From NCBI GenBank assembly GCA_964486865.1, contig CAZAOZ010000005.1, forward strand, positions 24,747 through 88,746: 64,000 bases of DNA, read 5' to 3'. Of the stretch, positions 42,241-50,273 are shown piece by piece. A program made the position numbers and the translations under genes. Numbering within the stretch: the stretch's first letter is position 1; every line of letters begins with the position of its first letter. The notes beneath the pieces are model-generated. The model had not been told where the DNA came from. It searched no databases and was given only the letters and a program-made list of their open reading frames with translations. The stretch comes from Ga0077527 sp964486865. Its GTDB lineage: Bacteria > Pseudomonadota > Gammaproteobacteria > Burkholderiales > SG8-41.

Positions 42241-43344
42241 ATGAGTGAGCAACTCGACTGCGTCGTCATCGGCGCGGGTGTCGTCGGCCTGGCCATCGCC
42301 CGCCGCATGGCGCTGGCCGGCCGGGAAGTGGTCATCCTGGAGGCCGAGGAAGCCTTCGGCACCCACACCAGCGCCCGCAACTCGGAAGTCATCCACGCCG
42401 GCATCTACTACGCTTCCGGATCGCTGAAGGCGCAGTTGTGCGTGCCCGGCAAGCAGGCGCTCTACCGCTATTGCGCCGAACATGACGTGAAGCACCGCAA
42501 TATCGGCAAAGTCGTCGTCGCCTGCGAAGACGCGCAGGTGCCAGCCATGCACCAGTACATGGCGCAGGCAAAAATCAACGGTGTGGACGATCTGCGGCTG
42601 CTGTCCCGCGACGAGCTCGCGGAACTGGAACCGAACGTCCGCGCCGCCGCCGGGTTTTATTCACCGTCCACCGGCATCATCGACAGTCACGGCCTGATGC
42701 TCGCCTACCTCGGCGACGCCGAATCGCATGGCGCGGCACTCGCGCTGGCCAGCCCGGTCGTCTCCGGCGCGGTCGACGACGACGGCATCGCTTTGCATGT
42801 CGGCGGTGCCGAGCCCATGAACATCCGCTGCCGCACGCTCATCAATGCCGCCGGACTGCAAGCCCCTGCAGTCGCGCGCAGCATCCGCGGCATTCCTGCG
42901 TCGGTTATTCCGCCGACGTATTACGCCATCGGGCATTACTACACGCTCACCGGCAAATCCCCGTTCAATCACCTGGTCTATCCGGTCACCCGCGCCGACT
43001 GGCTCGGCGTGCATGTCACCATCGATCTCGGCGGCCAGGTCAAATTCGGCCCGGATTTCGGCTGGATAGACCGCATTGATTACCGCTTTGACGAGAGCCG
43101 CGAACCGGCGTTTTACGAAGCCATCCGCCGCTACTACCCCGACCTCGCCGACGGCACGCTGCAACCCGGCTACACCGGGATCCGGCCGCGGATCACCGGG
43201 CCCGGAGAACCGGTGCAGGATTTCGTGATCAGCGGACCGCGCGATCACGGCATATCCGGTCTGGTGAATTTGTTCGGCATCGAATCGCCAGGGTTGACGG
43301 CCTCACTGGCCATCGCCGATCATGTTGCCGGTAAACTAGCGTAA
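42241..43344 (+). CDS. FAD-dependent L-2-hydroxyglutarate dehydrogenase-like oxidoreductase (LhgO type)
   Basis: 367 residues with an N-terminal FAD-binding Rossmann motif, LDCVVIGAGVVGLAIARRMA, and the LhgO/DAO-type follow-up HTSARNSEVIHAGIYYASGS. Further along are FYSPSTGIIDSHGLMLAYLG and GIRPRITGPGEPVQDFVISG, which are typical of L-2-hydroxyglutarate oxidases. It should oxidise a 2-hydroxy dicarboxylate or a similar acid at FAD, passing electrons to quinone or oxygen. The start at 42241 is used. It is 9 bases before the response regulator gene, so the two are probably cotranscribed. Confidence 0.8.
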   Translation: MSEQLDCVVIGAGVVGLAIARRMALAGREVVILEAEEAFGTHTSARNSEVIHAGIYYASGSLKAQLCVPGKQALYRYCAEHDVKHRNIGKVVVACEDAQVPAMHQYMAQAKINGVDDLRLLSRDELAELEPNVRAAAGFYSPSTGIIDSHGLMLAYLGDAESHGAALALASPVVSGAVDDDGIALHVGGAEPMNIRCRTLINAAGLQAPAVARSIRGIPASVIPPTYYAIGHYYTLTGKSPFNHLVYPVTRADWLGVHVTIDLGGQVKFGPDFGWIDRIDYRFDESREPAFYEAIRRYYPDLADGTLQPGYTGIRPRITGPGEPVQDFVISGPRDHGISGLVNLFGIESPGLTASLAIADHVAGKLA

Positions 43345-43353
43345 ACTGCTGAA

Positions 43354-44130
43354 ATGAATGATAAAACCGCATATTGCACCACCGCCAAAGGCGTCGCCGA
43401 ACTGGCCGCCAAACCCGGTGTGCTGAAACCCGGCATAAAGGGCTTGCTTGCCGCCGTCGGCAAACAGGCGACTGCGGAAGCACTGAAGACCCTGTTCCCC
43501 CGTGCCGGCGACATCGATGCCGCGCTGGCGGCACTGGCGGCGGAGGGCTATATCGAAACGTTGCGTGCCGCGGCAGGCAGGACTCAGGCGAAAACCGGTG
43601 ATCTGGAGGATTTCCTCAGTGAGCGCCCCAAGGAACCGACGCTGCAGCAGTTCAAACAGGCCGAGGGCACGCTATCCGGCGCGCGCCGTCTCAAAGCCGG
43701 CTACCAGATCAGCATACTGAACCGCCCCGGCAAGCCGATCGCCCCGCGCAGCGGCGGCAACAAGCATGTCGTGCTGGTCATCGACAGCCACGAAGCCGAA
43801 GCGCTGGTGGCTGCGCGCGGCCTGATGCAGGGCGGGTTCGATGTCCGCGGCGCGGGCAGCAAGGCGGAAATCATCACGGCACTGGGAAAATCACCGCCGG
43901 ATCTGATCATCATGGACGTGGAACTGGCCGACGCCGTCGGACTCGACGTGCTCGGCAAACTGCACGAGCATCCGCAATTCAAGGACACGCCGATCATCGT
44001 GGTCACCGCACGCGCCGAGCGCGACGACATCGTCGCCGCACTGGCCTACGGTGCCTCCGGTTACCTGAACAAACCGGTCAAGCCGGAAACCCTGCTCCGG
44101 TATGCCAGGGACGCGCTCGGGCTGGCCTGA
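43354..44130 (+). CDS. response regulator with N-terminal winged-helix-like module
   Basis: 258 residues. The N-terminal part (1-75) reads TTAKGVAELAAKPGVLKPGI, AVGKQATAEALKTL and ALAALAAEGYIETL, a compact helical module. The middle (75-135) is a linker. The C-terminal half is a CheY-like receiver: HVVLVIDSHEAEALVAARGL, phospho-acceptor D188 in LIIMDVELADAVG, TA in IIVVTARAERDD and K in YLNKPVKPETLL. There is no output domain after the receiver, so output may come from the N-terminal module, which resembles the N-terminus of the coiled-coil AsmA-like protein at 35749. Confidence 0.8.
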   Translation: MNDKTAYCTTAKGVAELAAKPGVLKPGIKGLLAAVGKQATAEALKTLFPRAGDIDAALAALAAEGYIETLRAAAGRTQAKTGDLEDFLSERPKEPTLQQFKQAEGTLSGARRLKAGYQISILNRPGKPIAPRSGGNKHVVLVIDSHEAEALVAARGLMQGGFDVRGAGSKAEIITALGKSPPDLIIMDVELADAVGLDVLGKLHEHPQFKDTPIIVVTARAERDDIVAALAYGASGYLNKPVKPETLLRYARDALGLA

Positions 44131-44148
44131 ACAGCCGCCTGCCGGCTC

Positions 44149-44955
44149 TCACTCGCCCAGCAACTGCCGGATCTGCGGCAGCATCAATTCCACCGCCGCG
44201 CGCCCTTCCTTGATCGATTCCTCAGCGCGGTGGTAATCGAGAATTCCCATGTTGCCCAGCCGCGGCGCAATCAGCACATCCGCCGGCTCGCCGGCGAGCC
44301 GGCTGCGTGCGATACGCACCTGCATGATGTTGATACTTTCCGCGATCACTTCGATCATGTTCGGCTGGCGGTCACCGGACTGACCGCGCACCTGACTGCC
44401 GCCCCGTCCGGAACCCAGATCGACGCCGATGACGAAATCGGCACCCATCGCCCGGCACAGTGATACCGGCACCGGATTCACCAGCGCGCCATCGACCAGC
44501 AGCCGGCCGTCGATTTCGCAGGGCGTGAACAGCCCCGGTGTCGCAATCGACGCCCGCACCACATCAGCGGCGGAACCTTCACGCAGCCAGATCTCGCGAC
44601 CGCTGCGCAGGTCGGTGGCCACTGCAGCAAAGGGCAGCGCCAGATCCTCCACCCGCTTGTCCAGCAGGTTGTCGCGCAAAAAAGCAATCAGCCTGGTACC
44701 CTTCAGAAAACCGCCGTTGAAACTGATGTCGAAAAACCCGAGCACCTTGCGCCAGGTCAGCTCGGTAACCCAGTCTTCCAGCGCATCCAGATCCCCGTCC
44801 GCATAGGCCGCGCCGACCAGCGCGCCGATCGAGGAGCCGCAGACGATCTGCGGCTTGATGCCGGCTTTCTCCAGCGCCCGCAGCACGCCGATGTGCGACC
44901 AGCCGCGCGCCGAACCGGAACCCAGGGCAATGCCTATTTTCAGGTCGCTTTTCAT
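44149..44955 (-). CDS. patatin-like phospholipase (RssA type)
   Basis: 268 residues with the patatin catalytic dyad: GSGSARGWSHIGVLRALEKA (oxyanion glycine loop), nucleophile Ser42 in CGSSIGALVG, and the Asp in LLVDGALVNPVPVSL. The product should be a cytoplasmic or membrane-associated acyl hydrolase acting on phospholipids or lysophospholipids. RssA-type proteins lack a signal peptide, as here. The start at 44955 has a leader motif (copy 3) directly upstream on the same strand. It is the last gene of the leftward run that includes srkA. Confidence 0.85.
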   Translation of the reverse strand: MKSDLKIGIALGSGSARGWSHIGVLRALEKAGIKPQIVCGSSIGALVGAAYADGDLDALEDWVTELTWRKVLGFFDISFNGGFLKGTRLIAFLRDNLLDKRVEDLALPFAAVATDLRSGREIWLREGSAADVVRASIATPGLFTPCEIDGRLLVDGALVNPVPVSLCRAMGADFVIGVDLGSGRGGSQVRGQSGDRQPNMIEVIAESINIMQVRIARSRLAGEPADVLIAPRLGNMGILDYHRAEESIKEGRAAVELMLPQIRQLLGE

Positions 44956-44987
44956 TTTTTCAATTAAAACAACAGATTACATATTTA
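44956..44987 (-). promoter_or_regulatory. AT-rich leader motif, copy 3 (reverse strand)
   Basis: Read on the minus strand it is ATGTAATCTGTTGTTTTAAT followed by TGAAAAA and then directly the ATG of the patatin gene. It resembles copies at 11685 and 40006 at most positions. A ribosome site is not evident. Confidence 0.35.
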
Positions 44988-45824
44988 TAGTGACGATCCG
45001 TGATGCCTCAGAAAATCACCCACGGCCTGCACCCACGCGGGGCGCGAAAACAGGTAACTGTCATTATGCCCGCCGCGCATTTCCAGAAATGAGCGCACGC
45101 CGGTCGCCGCCGCATACAACCGCTCACCATGCGCAAACGGCACGATCTCGTCATCCCGGCTGTGCGCCACCAGCACCGCGCCCCTGAATTTTTGCAGATG
45201 TGCCAGCGTGTCATAGCGGTAGCGGCTGATCCAGCGCACCGGCAGCCAGGGATAGATTTCGCTGCCGAGATCCGTTGCCGAAGTAAACGTTGAAACCAGC
45301 AGCAGCGCCCGCGGCTGCACGCGCGCAGCCAGCTCCGCCGCCACCGCACCGCCCAGCGATTCGCCGGCCACGACAATGTCCGCGGACTGCAACTGCTGCT
45401 GTGTCGTCAACCAGCGCCATGCCGCATCGGCATCGCGATAAGTGCCGGCTTCCGAAGGTTTGCCGGTACTTGCGCCGTAGCCGCGGTAATCCACCAGCAG
45501 CACGGCGTAGCCCATGGCATTGAAATGCGGCAGGTACCCGATGCGGTCGGCGATGCTGCCGGCGTTGCCATGCAGCAGCAGCACGGCGCCGCGCGCCGGC
45601 GCAGCGGGCACCCACCACGCCGCCAGCGTCTCGCCGTCCCCGGTCGTGATGCGCACGTCCTCGAACGGCAGTTTCATCGCCAGCGGCGTCGCCACCGCAG
45701 CACCGCCGACATGCGGAAAATAAATCAGCCGGTCCTGCGTCAGCCAAACCAGCAGCACCACTGCCGCGTACGCCAGTACGGCAGTCACCAGGATCTGCTG
45801 CAGCATGTACTTCACCCCTGCCAT
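44985..45824 (-). CDS. membrane-anchored alpha/beta hydrolase
   Basis: 279 residues. An N-terminal hydrophobic anchor (ILVTAVLAYAAVVLLVWLTQ) is followed by the alpha/beta hydrolase core: GAVLLLHGNAGSIADRIGYL, nucleophile Ser in VAGESLGGAVAAELAAR, Asp in AHSRDDEIVPFAHG and His in MRGGHNDSYLF. The fold matches BAAT/DUF1749-like and YqiA/BEM46-type esterases. Its start region overlaps the end of srkA by 13 bases; a second start Met lies 6 codons in (45806). Part of the compact leftward run. Confidence 0.85.
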   Translation of the reverse strand: MAGVKYMLQQILVTAVLAYAAVVLLVWLTQDRLIYFPHVGGAAVATPLAMKLPFEDVRITTGDGETLAAWWVPAAPARGAVLLLHGNAGSIADRIGYLPHFNAMGYAVLLVDYRGYGASTGKPSEAGTYRDADAAWRWLTTQQQLQSADIVVAGESLGGAVAAELAARVQPRALLLVSTFTSATDLGSEIYPWLPVRWISRYRYDTLAHLQKFRGAVLVAHSRDDEIVPFAHGERLYAAATGVRSFLEMRGGHNDSYLFSRPAWVQAVGDFLRHHGSSL

Positions 45825-46792
45825 TGCAACGGCGGCTCATCGAGCGCCGCCGCCTGCTCGCGCAGCGCCAGCACATGATCCTGCCAGTAGCGCTGGGTGT
45901 TGAAGAAGGGAAAACTCGCAGGAAACGCCGGGTCGTCCCAGCGCCGCGCCAGCCAGCCGGCGTAATGCACCATGCGCAGCGTGCGCAAGACCTCGATCAG
46001 CGCCAGCTCCGCCGGATCGAACTCGCGGAATTCGCCGTAACCCGCCAGCAGCGCCGCCAGCTGGATCTGCTGCGCGTGGCGATCACCCGACAGGCACATC
46101 CACAGATCCTGCACCGCGGGCCCCATGCGCGCGTCGTCGAGATCGACAAAATGCGGCCCGGCGTCGGTCCACAGCACGTTGCCGGCATGACAATCGCCGT
46201 GCAATCGCAACGCCCGGTACGGCCCCGCCGCATCCAGGCAATGCTGCGCGCGCTCCAGCACGTCGGCCACGACACTGCCGTAGGCGGTGCGCATATCCTC
46301 GGGCACAAAACCGCTGTCGATCACGAATTGCGCCGGCTCGTAACCAAAACCGGCAATGTCCAGCCGGGGCCGGTGCACGAACGGCCGCGTGCCGCCCACG
46401 GCATGTATGCGCGCGATGAAGCGGCCCATCCAGCGCAGCGTATCGGGGTCTTCCAGTTCGGGACTGCGCCCGCCGCGGCGCGGATACACCGCGAACTGGA
46501 ATCCCTGATGCTCGTGCCGCGTGCGACCCAGCAACTGCAGCGGCGCCACTACCGGGATTTCCCGCGCCGCCAGTTCCAGCGCGAAATCGTGTTCTTCCTG
46601 AATGGCCGCCGCACTCCAGCGCTGCGGCCGGTAAAACTTGGCGACCACCGCCGTGCCGTCCTCCAGCCACACCTGATAGACGCGGTTCTCGTAACTGTTC
46701 AGCCCCTGCAGGCGCCCGTCGCAACGCACGCCGCAGGATTCAACGGCATCGAGCAGTACTTCCGGCGTCAGCGCCGCATAGGGAGCAGCCAT
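45812..46792 (-). CDS. srkA: SrkA-type stress-response Ser/Thr kinase
   Basis: 326 residues; aminoglycoside-phosphotransferase fold typical of SrkA (YihE). The N-terminal LQGLNSYENRVYQVWLEDGT and VVAKFYRPQRWSAAAIQEEH hold the ATP lysine. The catalytic LRLHGDCHAGNVLWTDAGPH and metal-binding HFVDLDDARMGPAVQDLWMC are complete. SrkA phosphorylates Ser/Thr and protects cells from stress-induced death. The ATG at 46792 overlaps the previous stop by one base (TGATG). The open frame upstream (to 46894) lies in the preceding gene. Confidence 0.9.
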   Translation of the reverse strand: MAAPYAALTPEVLLDAVESCGVRCDGRLQGLNSYENRVYQVWLEDGTAVVAKFYRPQRWSAAAIQEEHDFALELAAREIPVVAPLQLLGRTRHEHQGFQFAVYPRRGGRSPELEDPDTLRWMGRFIARIHAVGGTRPFVHRPRLDIAGFGYEPAQFVIDSGFVPEDMRTAYGSVVADVLERAQHCLDAAGPYRALRLHGDCHAGNVLWTDAGPHFVDLDDARMGPAVQDLWMCLSGDRHAQQIQLAALLAGYGEFREFDPAELALIEVLRTLRMVHYAGWLARRWDDPAFPASFPFFNTQRYWQDHVLALREQAAALDEPPLQWQG

Positions 46793-47874
46793 CAGTGCGG
46801 CGCCGGCAGCCGGTGCGCAGGCACAAAGCGCAGGCCCTGCACCGACACGTCGGGCAACACTTCGCCGATGCGGGTGACATCCGTAATGCGGCATTCGGCC
46901 AGCATCTGCCCGAACAACTTTCCGACCTCGATCACCGCATCCAGCGGATGCAGCGGCCAGCTGAAGCCTTCCAGCAGAGATTCATCAAACGGTGAACTCA
47001 GGCTCAGGCGCAGCTCGCCGCTGCCGCCATCCACCCGGTGCGCCGACAGCACGGCCCGCGGGTCGCCGGCCGCAGCGCGCAGGCGCCGCACCGTATTACC
47101 GAGAAACAGGCTGAGCGCCGCTTCGAGTTGCGCGCAACGCCCGACCCAGGCCGCCTTGATCAGGGATTGCGGCGGCCGCGGCATGGGCAGTATCTCCAGA
47201 CCGGGCTGCGCCAGTTGCCGCGCGAGTTCACGCGTCAGCGGCATGCCCCAGGCGCTGATGTTGGAAGCGGTTTCCGCCAGCGGCGGCAAATGTGCCGGCG
47301 TAACACCGGCGCCGATCAGAAAACGCAGATGCACCTGCTCGCGTCCGGGTTCGACGATGATCGGCGCCGGCGGCAGGCCCGCCGCCAGATCGCGCGACTG
47401 CGGATCATGCATGGCGCGCCACAGGCTGACCGGGGACAAGGCTTCCAGCGCTTCCACGGCGCACAGCGCGTTGCCCATGCCGAAATTCCGCGTCGGCCCC
47501 ACCGCGCCATGTTGTTCCAGCAGCGCGGCCACCGCGCCGATCTCCGGCAGCGCATCGGCAACCGTCATCCGCGTGCGCACGCCGGCCACCGCGCCCGCAA
47601 CCACAATCAGCGGAATCGCCACATAACGCAGGCCCACGGCACCGGCCGCGGCATGATCCGGATGATCCAGCAGATCGTGCAACGCCTGCCACGCGATCCG
47701 TGCGCGCGCCGGCGGCGCATGCAGCGCGCTGCGTATTGCCGCATCGTCGCCGCGCGCCAATGCACCCGCCATTGCCGCAGCGATGGTGTCGTCGCGCCGC
47801 ACGGCGCCGTCGCCCGCAGCGGCAGGCCGCGGATCCGGCAACCGCGCGGCAACGTTCATTCCATCGACGTTCAT
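46792..47874 (-). CDS. conserved hypothetical protein (360 aa)
   Basis: I do not recognise the family. The 360-residue protein is soluble and Ala/Arg-rich, with several stretches such as VRTRMTVADALPEIGAVAAL and VGPTRNFGMGNALCAVEALE. No catalytic motif, signal peptide or membrane helix stands out. The start at 47874 was chosen because its ATGA overlaps the stop of the Bug gene; ATG 47859 is an alternative. The stop overlaps the srkA start by one base. Position alone suggests a role linked to the srkA product or to the Bug ligand, but this is speculation. Confidence 0.55.
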   Translation of the reverse strand: MNVDGMNVAARLPDPRPAAAGDGAVRRDDTIAAAMAGALARGDDAAIRSALHAPPARARIAWQALHDLLDHPDHAAAGAVGLRYVAIPLIVVAGAVAGVRTRMTVADALPEIGAVAALLEQHGAVGPTRNFGMGNALCAVEALEALSPVSLWRAMHDPQSRDLAAGLPPAPIIVEPGREQVHLRFLIGAGVTPAHLPPLAETASNISAWGMPLTRELARQLAQPGLEILPMPRPPQSLIKAAWVGRCAQLEAALSLFLGNTVRRLRAAAGDPRAVLSAHRVDGGSGELRLSLSSPFDESLLEGFSWPLHPLDAVIEVGKLFGQMLAECRITDVTRIGEVLPDVSVQGLRFVPAHRLPAPH

Positions 47875-48857
47875 TCCACCTTGGCCCCGGACGCCCTGAC
47901 CGCCTTTCCCCACTTGACGAGTTCGGATGCGATAAACGCGGCGTACTGCTCCGGGGTGTCGCCGACAAACTCGGCGCCCTCCGCGACCATGCGGTCCCTG
48001 AGGTCGGGCGCCTGCAGCGCCTTGGTGGATTCCGCGTGCAGCTTGATGATGATGTCGCGCGACGTGCCGGCGGGTACGGCCATGCCGAACCAGGAACCGG
48101 TTTCAAATCCTTTCAGTCCCTGCTCGTCGAGGGTCGGCACATCCTTTGCCGCAGCCACGCGCTTCAGGCTGGTCACCGCCAGCGCACGCAGGCGGCCGCT
48201 GCGCGCATGCGGAATCGTCGATACCATCGCGCCGAAATAGACTTCAATATGGCCGGCGATAATGTCGGTAATCGCCGGAGTGGCGCCCTTGTACGGCACA
48301 TGCACCATTTTCACGCCCGCCATGGTTTTGAAAATTTCCCCGGCCAGGTGATGCGGACTGCCGATGCCGGTCGAACCATGGCGCAGCGAGTTCGGGTTGG
48401 CGCGTGCGATGGCAATCAGATCCCTGGCGTTTTTCGCCGGCAGCGACGGATGCACGACGACAATCCCCGGTACCTTGGCGAAATTGGTCACATAGGCGAA
48501 ATCCTTCAGCATGTTGTAGCCCAGCTTCGGGTACAGCGTCGGATTGATGGCGTTGGCCACGGTCGGCATGAACAGGGTGTAGCCGTCGGGGGCCGCTTTG
48601 GCGCCCAGTTCAGTGCCGATGTTGGTGCCGGCGCCGGGACGATTGTCAACAATGACCTGCTGCCCCCAGGCCGCCGCCAGCTTCTGCCCGACCGCACGGG
48701 CCAGCATGTCGGCGGTGCCGCCCGGCGTGTAGCCGACGATGTAACGGATGGCGCGCGACGGATAGCCCGCCGCGTCCTGCGCCGATGCGGCACCCGCCGC
48801 GCCGAGCATGGCCATGGATGCCGCAAAACCAATCAGATTCATTCGTTTGACCATCAT
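47871..48857 (-). CDS. Bug/TctC-family tripartite transporter receptor
   Basis: 328 residues. The signal peptide starts MMVKRMNLIGFAASMAMLGA with cleavage near ASAQD. Family motifs are SRAIRYIVGYTPGGTADMLA, IVDNRPGAGTNIGTELGAKA and KDVPTLDEQGLKGFETGSWF. The start at 48857 lies 6 bases after a GGGGG site; the upstream in-frame codons (to 48956) run into repeat copy C and are not used. It overlaps the next gene by 4 bases (ATGA), an unusual link of a receptor to an unknown protein and a stress kinase. Confidence 0.9.
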   Translation of the reverse strand: MMVKRMNLIGFAASMAMLGAAGAASAQDAAGYPSRAIRYIVGYTPGGTADMLARAVGQKLAAAWGQQVIVDNRPGAGTNIGTELGAKAAPDGYTLFMPTVANAINPTLYPKLGYNMLKDFAYVTNFAKVPGIVVVHPSLPAKNARDLIAIARANPNSLRHGSTGIGSPHHLAGEIFKTMAGVKMVHVPYKGATPAITDIIAGHIEVYFGAMVSTIPHARSGRLRALAVTSLKRVAAAKDVPTLDEQGLKGFETGSWFGMAVPAGTSRDIIIKLHAESTKALQAPDLRDRMVAEGAEFVGDTPEQYAAFIASELVKWGKAVRASGAKVE

Positions 48858-48909
48858 GTTGCACCCCCATCGGGAATATCTTGTTGAACAATATGAAATA
48901 AGACCTTTT

Positions 48910-49053
48910 AGCCACAGAGGATCTCGATACCCCCTTGAGGGGTGCACAGAGTTCACAGAGAAAAACCCGATACCATCAAGGCCGTATGTCAGCCAGAAGC
49001 GAGAAGACCTGCCGCACCGAAATTTCTCTGTGCCCTCTGTGATCTCTGTGGCT
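48910..49053. repeat. CACAGAG palindromic intergenic repeat, copy C (with insertion in left arm)
   Basis: A 144-bp copy between two Bug genes. The left arm starts AGCCACAGAGGATCTCGATA, and about 24 bases containing CCCCCTTGAGGGG interrupt it before GCACAGAGTTCACAGAG resumes; the right arm ends CTCTGTGATCTCTGTGGCT. The insertion can form a small hairpin of its own, and none of the other three copies has it. Confidence 0.8.
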
Positions 49054-49242
49054 GCTTTTGAAGCGAATCATGAAATAAAATTGATTTTACCCTGTATGGT
49101 CAACTTTACCGGTTCGCCGCATAATGCCCTTCCCATCATCACATCAAAAAACAGGCTCGCCGGGGACATACCGGCCAGCATTTACTGTGACAAATAACTG
49201 CCTGACCGGACATCCGCACAGGCCCAACCGAGGAGAGTACTG

Positions 49243-50208
49243 ATGAATACCGCACGCGCCCTGATGACCGTCACCGCCCTGCTGCTGATGGCGGCGCCAG
49301 CCGCAGCGCAAACCTATCCGGCCAAACCGGTGCGCATGGTGATTCCGTTTGCCGCCGGCGGCAATACCGACATCATCGGCCGCATCTTTTCACCCAAAAT
49401 GTCCGAAATCCTCGGCCAGCAGATCATCATCGACAATCGCGGCGGCGCCGGTGGCGTCATCGGCACCGAAATCGTGATGCGCACAGCCCCCGACGGCTAC
49501 ACGCTGCTGATGGCCTCCGCCGGTCACACCATCAATCCGGCGATGTTCAAGAAGCTGCCTTACGATTCAGTCAGGGATTTCACGCCCATGGGCATCGTTG
49601 CCGATGTGCCGACGGCTTTCGTGATCCACCCCTCGCTTCCATCGAAAAACCTCAAAGAGTTCATCGCGCTGGCCAAAGCACGGCCCAACGACATTTTCTA
49701 TTCCACCGCCGGTATCGGCACGGTCGGGCATCTGTCGGCAGAGTTGCTGATATCAGTAGCAAAAATAAAACTGACCGCCGTGCATTACAAAGGCAGCGGC
49801 CCATCCATGATCGACCTGGTCGGCGGCCATGTGCAGATGCAGTTCCCGAGCATGCCGGCTGCGGTGCCGCACGTCGCCAGCGGCAAGTTGCGCATGATTG
49901 CGCAGACCGGGGAAAAGCGCTCCCCGGCAGCGCCCACGATACCGACCATGGTGGAACAGGGCCTGAAGGATTTCGTGGTGTCCAGCGGTTTTTCGATGTT
50001 CGGTCCCGCCGGGGTGAGCAAGCCCATCGTCGACCGCGTCAATGCCGCGCTGGTGCAGGCACTGAAGGATCCCAAGGTCAGCAAGACGCTGCTTGATCAG
50101 GGCGCCGAACCCAATGGCAGCACGCCCGAAGTACATGACAGATTCAACCGCGCGGAAATCCAGAAGTGGATCAAAGTCGTTCGCGCCGCCGGCATTGAAC
50201 CGCAGTAA
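49243..50208 (+). CDS. Bug/TctC-family tripartite transporter receptor
   Basis: 321 residues. The signal peptide is MNTARALMTVTALLLMAAPA with cleavage after AAAQ. The body shows PAKPVRMVIPFAAGGNTDII, IIDNRGGAGGVIGTEIVMRT and APTIPTMVEQGLKDFVVSSG. The ATG has a GAGGAGAG site. It is followed after 65 bases by gamma-glutamyltransferase on the same strand, with a terminator-like hairpin in between, so coexpression is uncertain. No transporter membrane subunits are adjacent. Confidence 0.9.
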   Translation: MNTARALMTVTALLLMAAPAAAQTYPAKPVRMVIPFAAGGNTDIIGRIFSPKMSEILGQQIIIDNRGGAGGVIGTEIVMRTAPDGYTLLMASAGHTINPAMFKKLPYDSVRDFTPMGIVADVPTAFVIHPSLPSKNLKEFIALAKARPNDIFYSTAGIGTVGHLSAELLISVAKIKLTAVHYKGSGPSMIDLVGGHVQMQFPSMPAAVPHVASGKLRMIAQTGEKRSPAAPTIPTMVEQGLKDFVVSSGFSMFGPAGVSKPIVDRVNAALVQALKDPKVSKTLLDQGAEPNGSTPEVHDRFNRAEIQKWIKVVRAAGIEPQ

Positions 50209-50240
50209 TGCGGTCGCAGTGCACCGCTTGAGTTAAAATC

Positions 50241-50267
50241 CGGGGCCTTGCACGCCCCGTATTTTTT
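50241..50267 (+). terminator. terminator-like hairpin between Bug and gamma-glutamyltransferase
   Basis: A 6-bp GC stem (CGGGGC at 50241-50246 with GCCCCG at 50254-50259, loop of 7) is followed by TATTTTTTC. It ends the Bug transcript or attenuates readthrough, because the next start codon is only 6 bases after the tract. Confidence 0.65.
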
Positions 50268-50273
50268 CAGCGC

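Noticed and set aside
45824..47626. 600-residue plus-strand frame opposite srkA and the unknown gene
   Set aside because: Arg/His/Gln-rich shadow; the minus strand carries complete SrkA kinase motifs.
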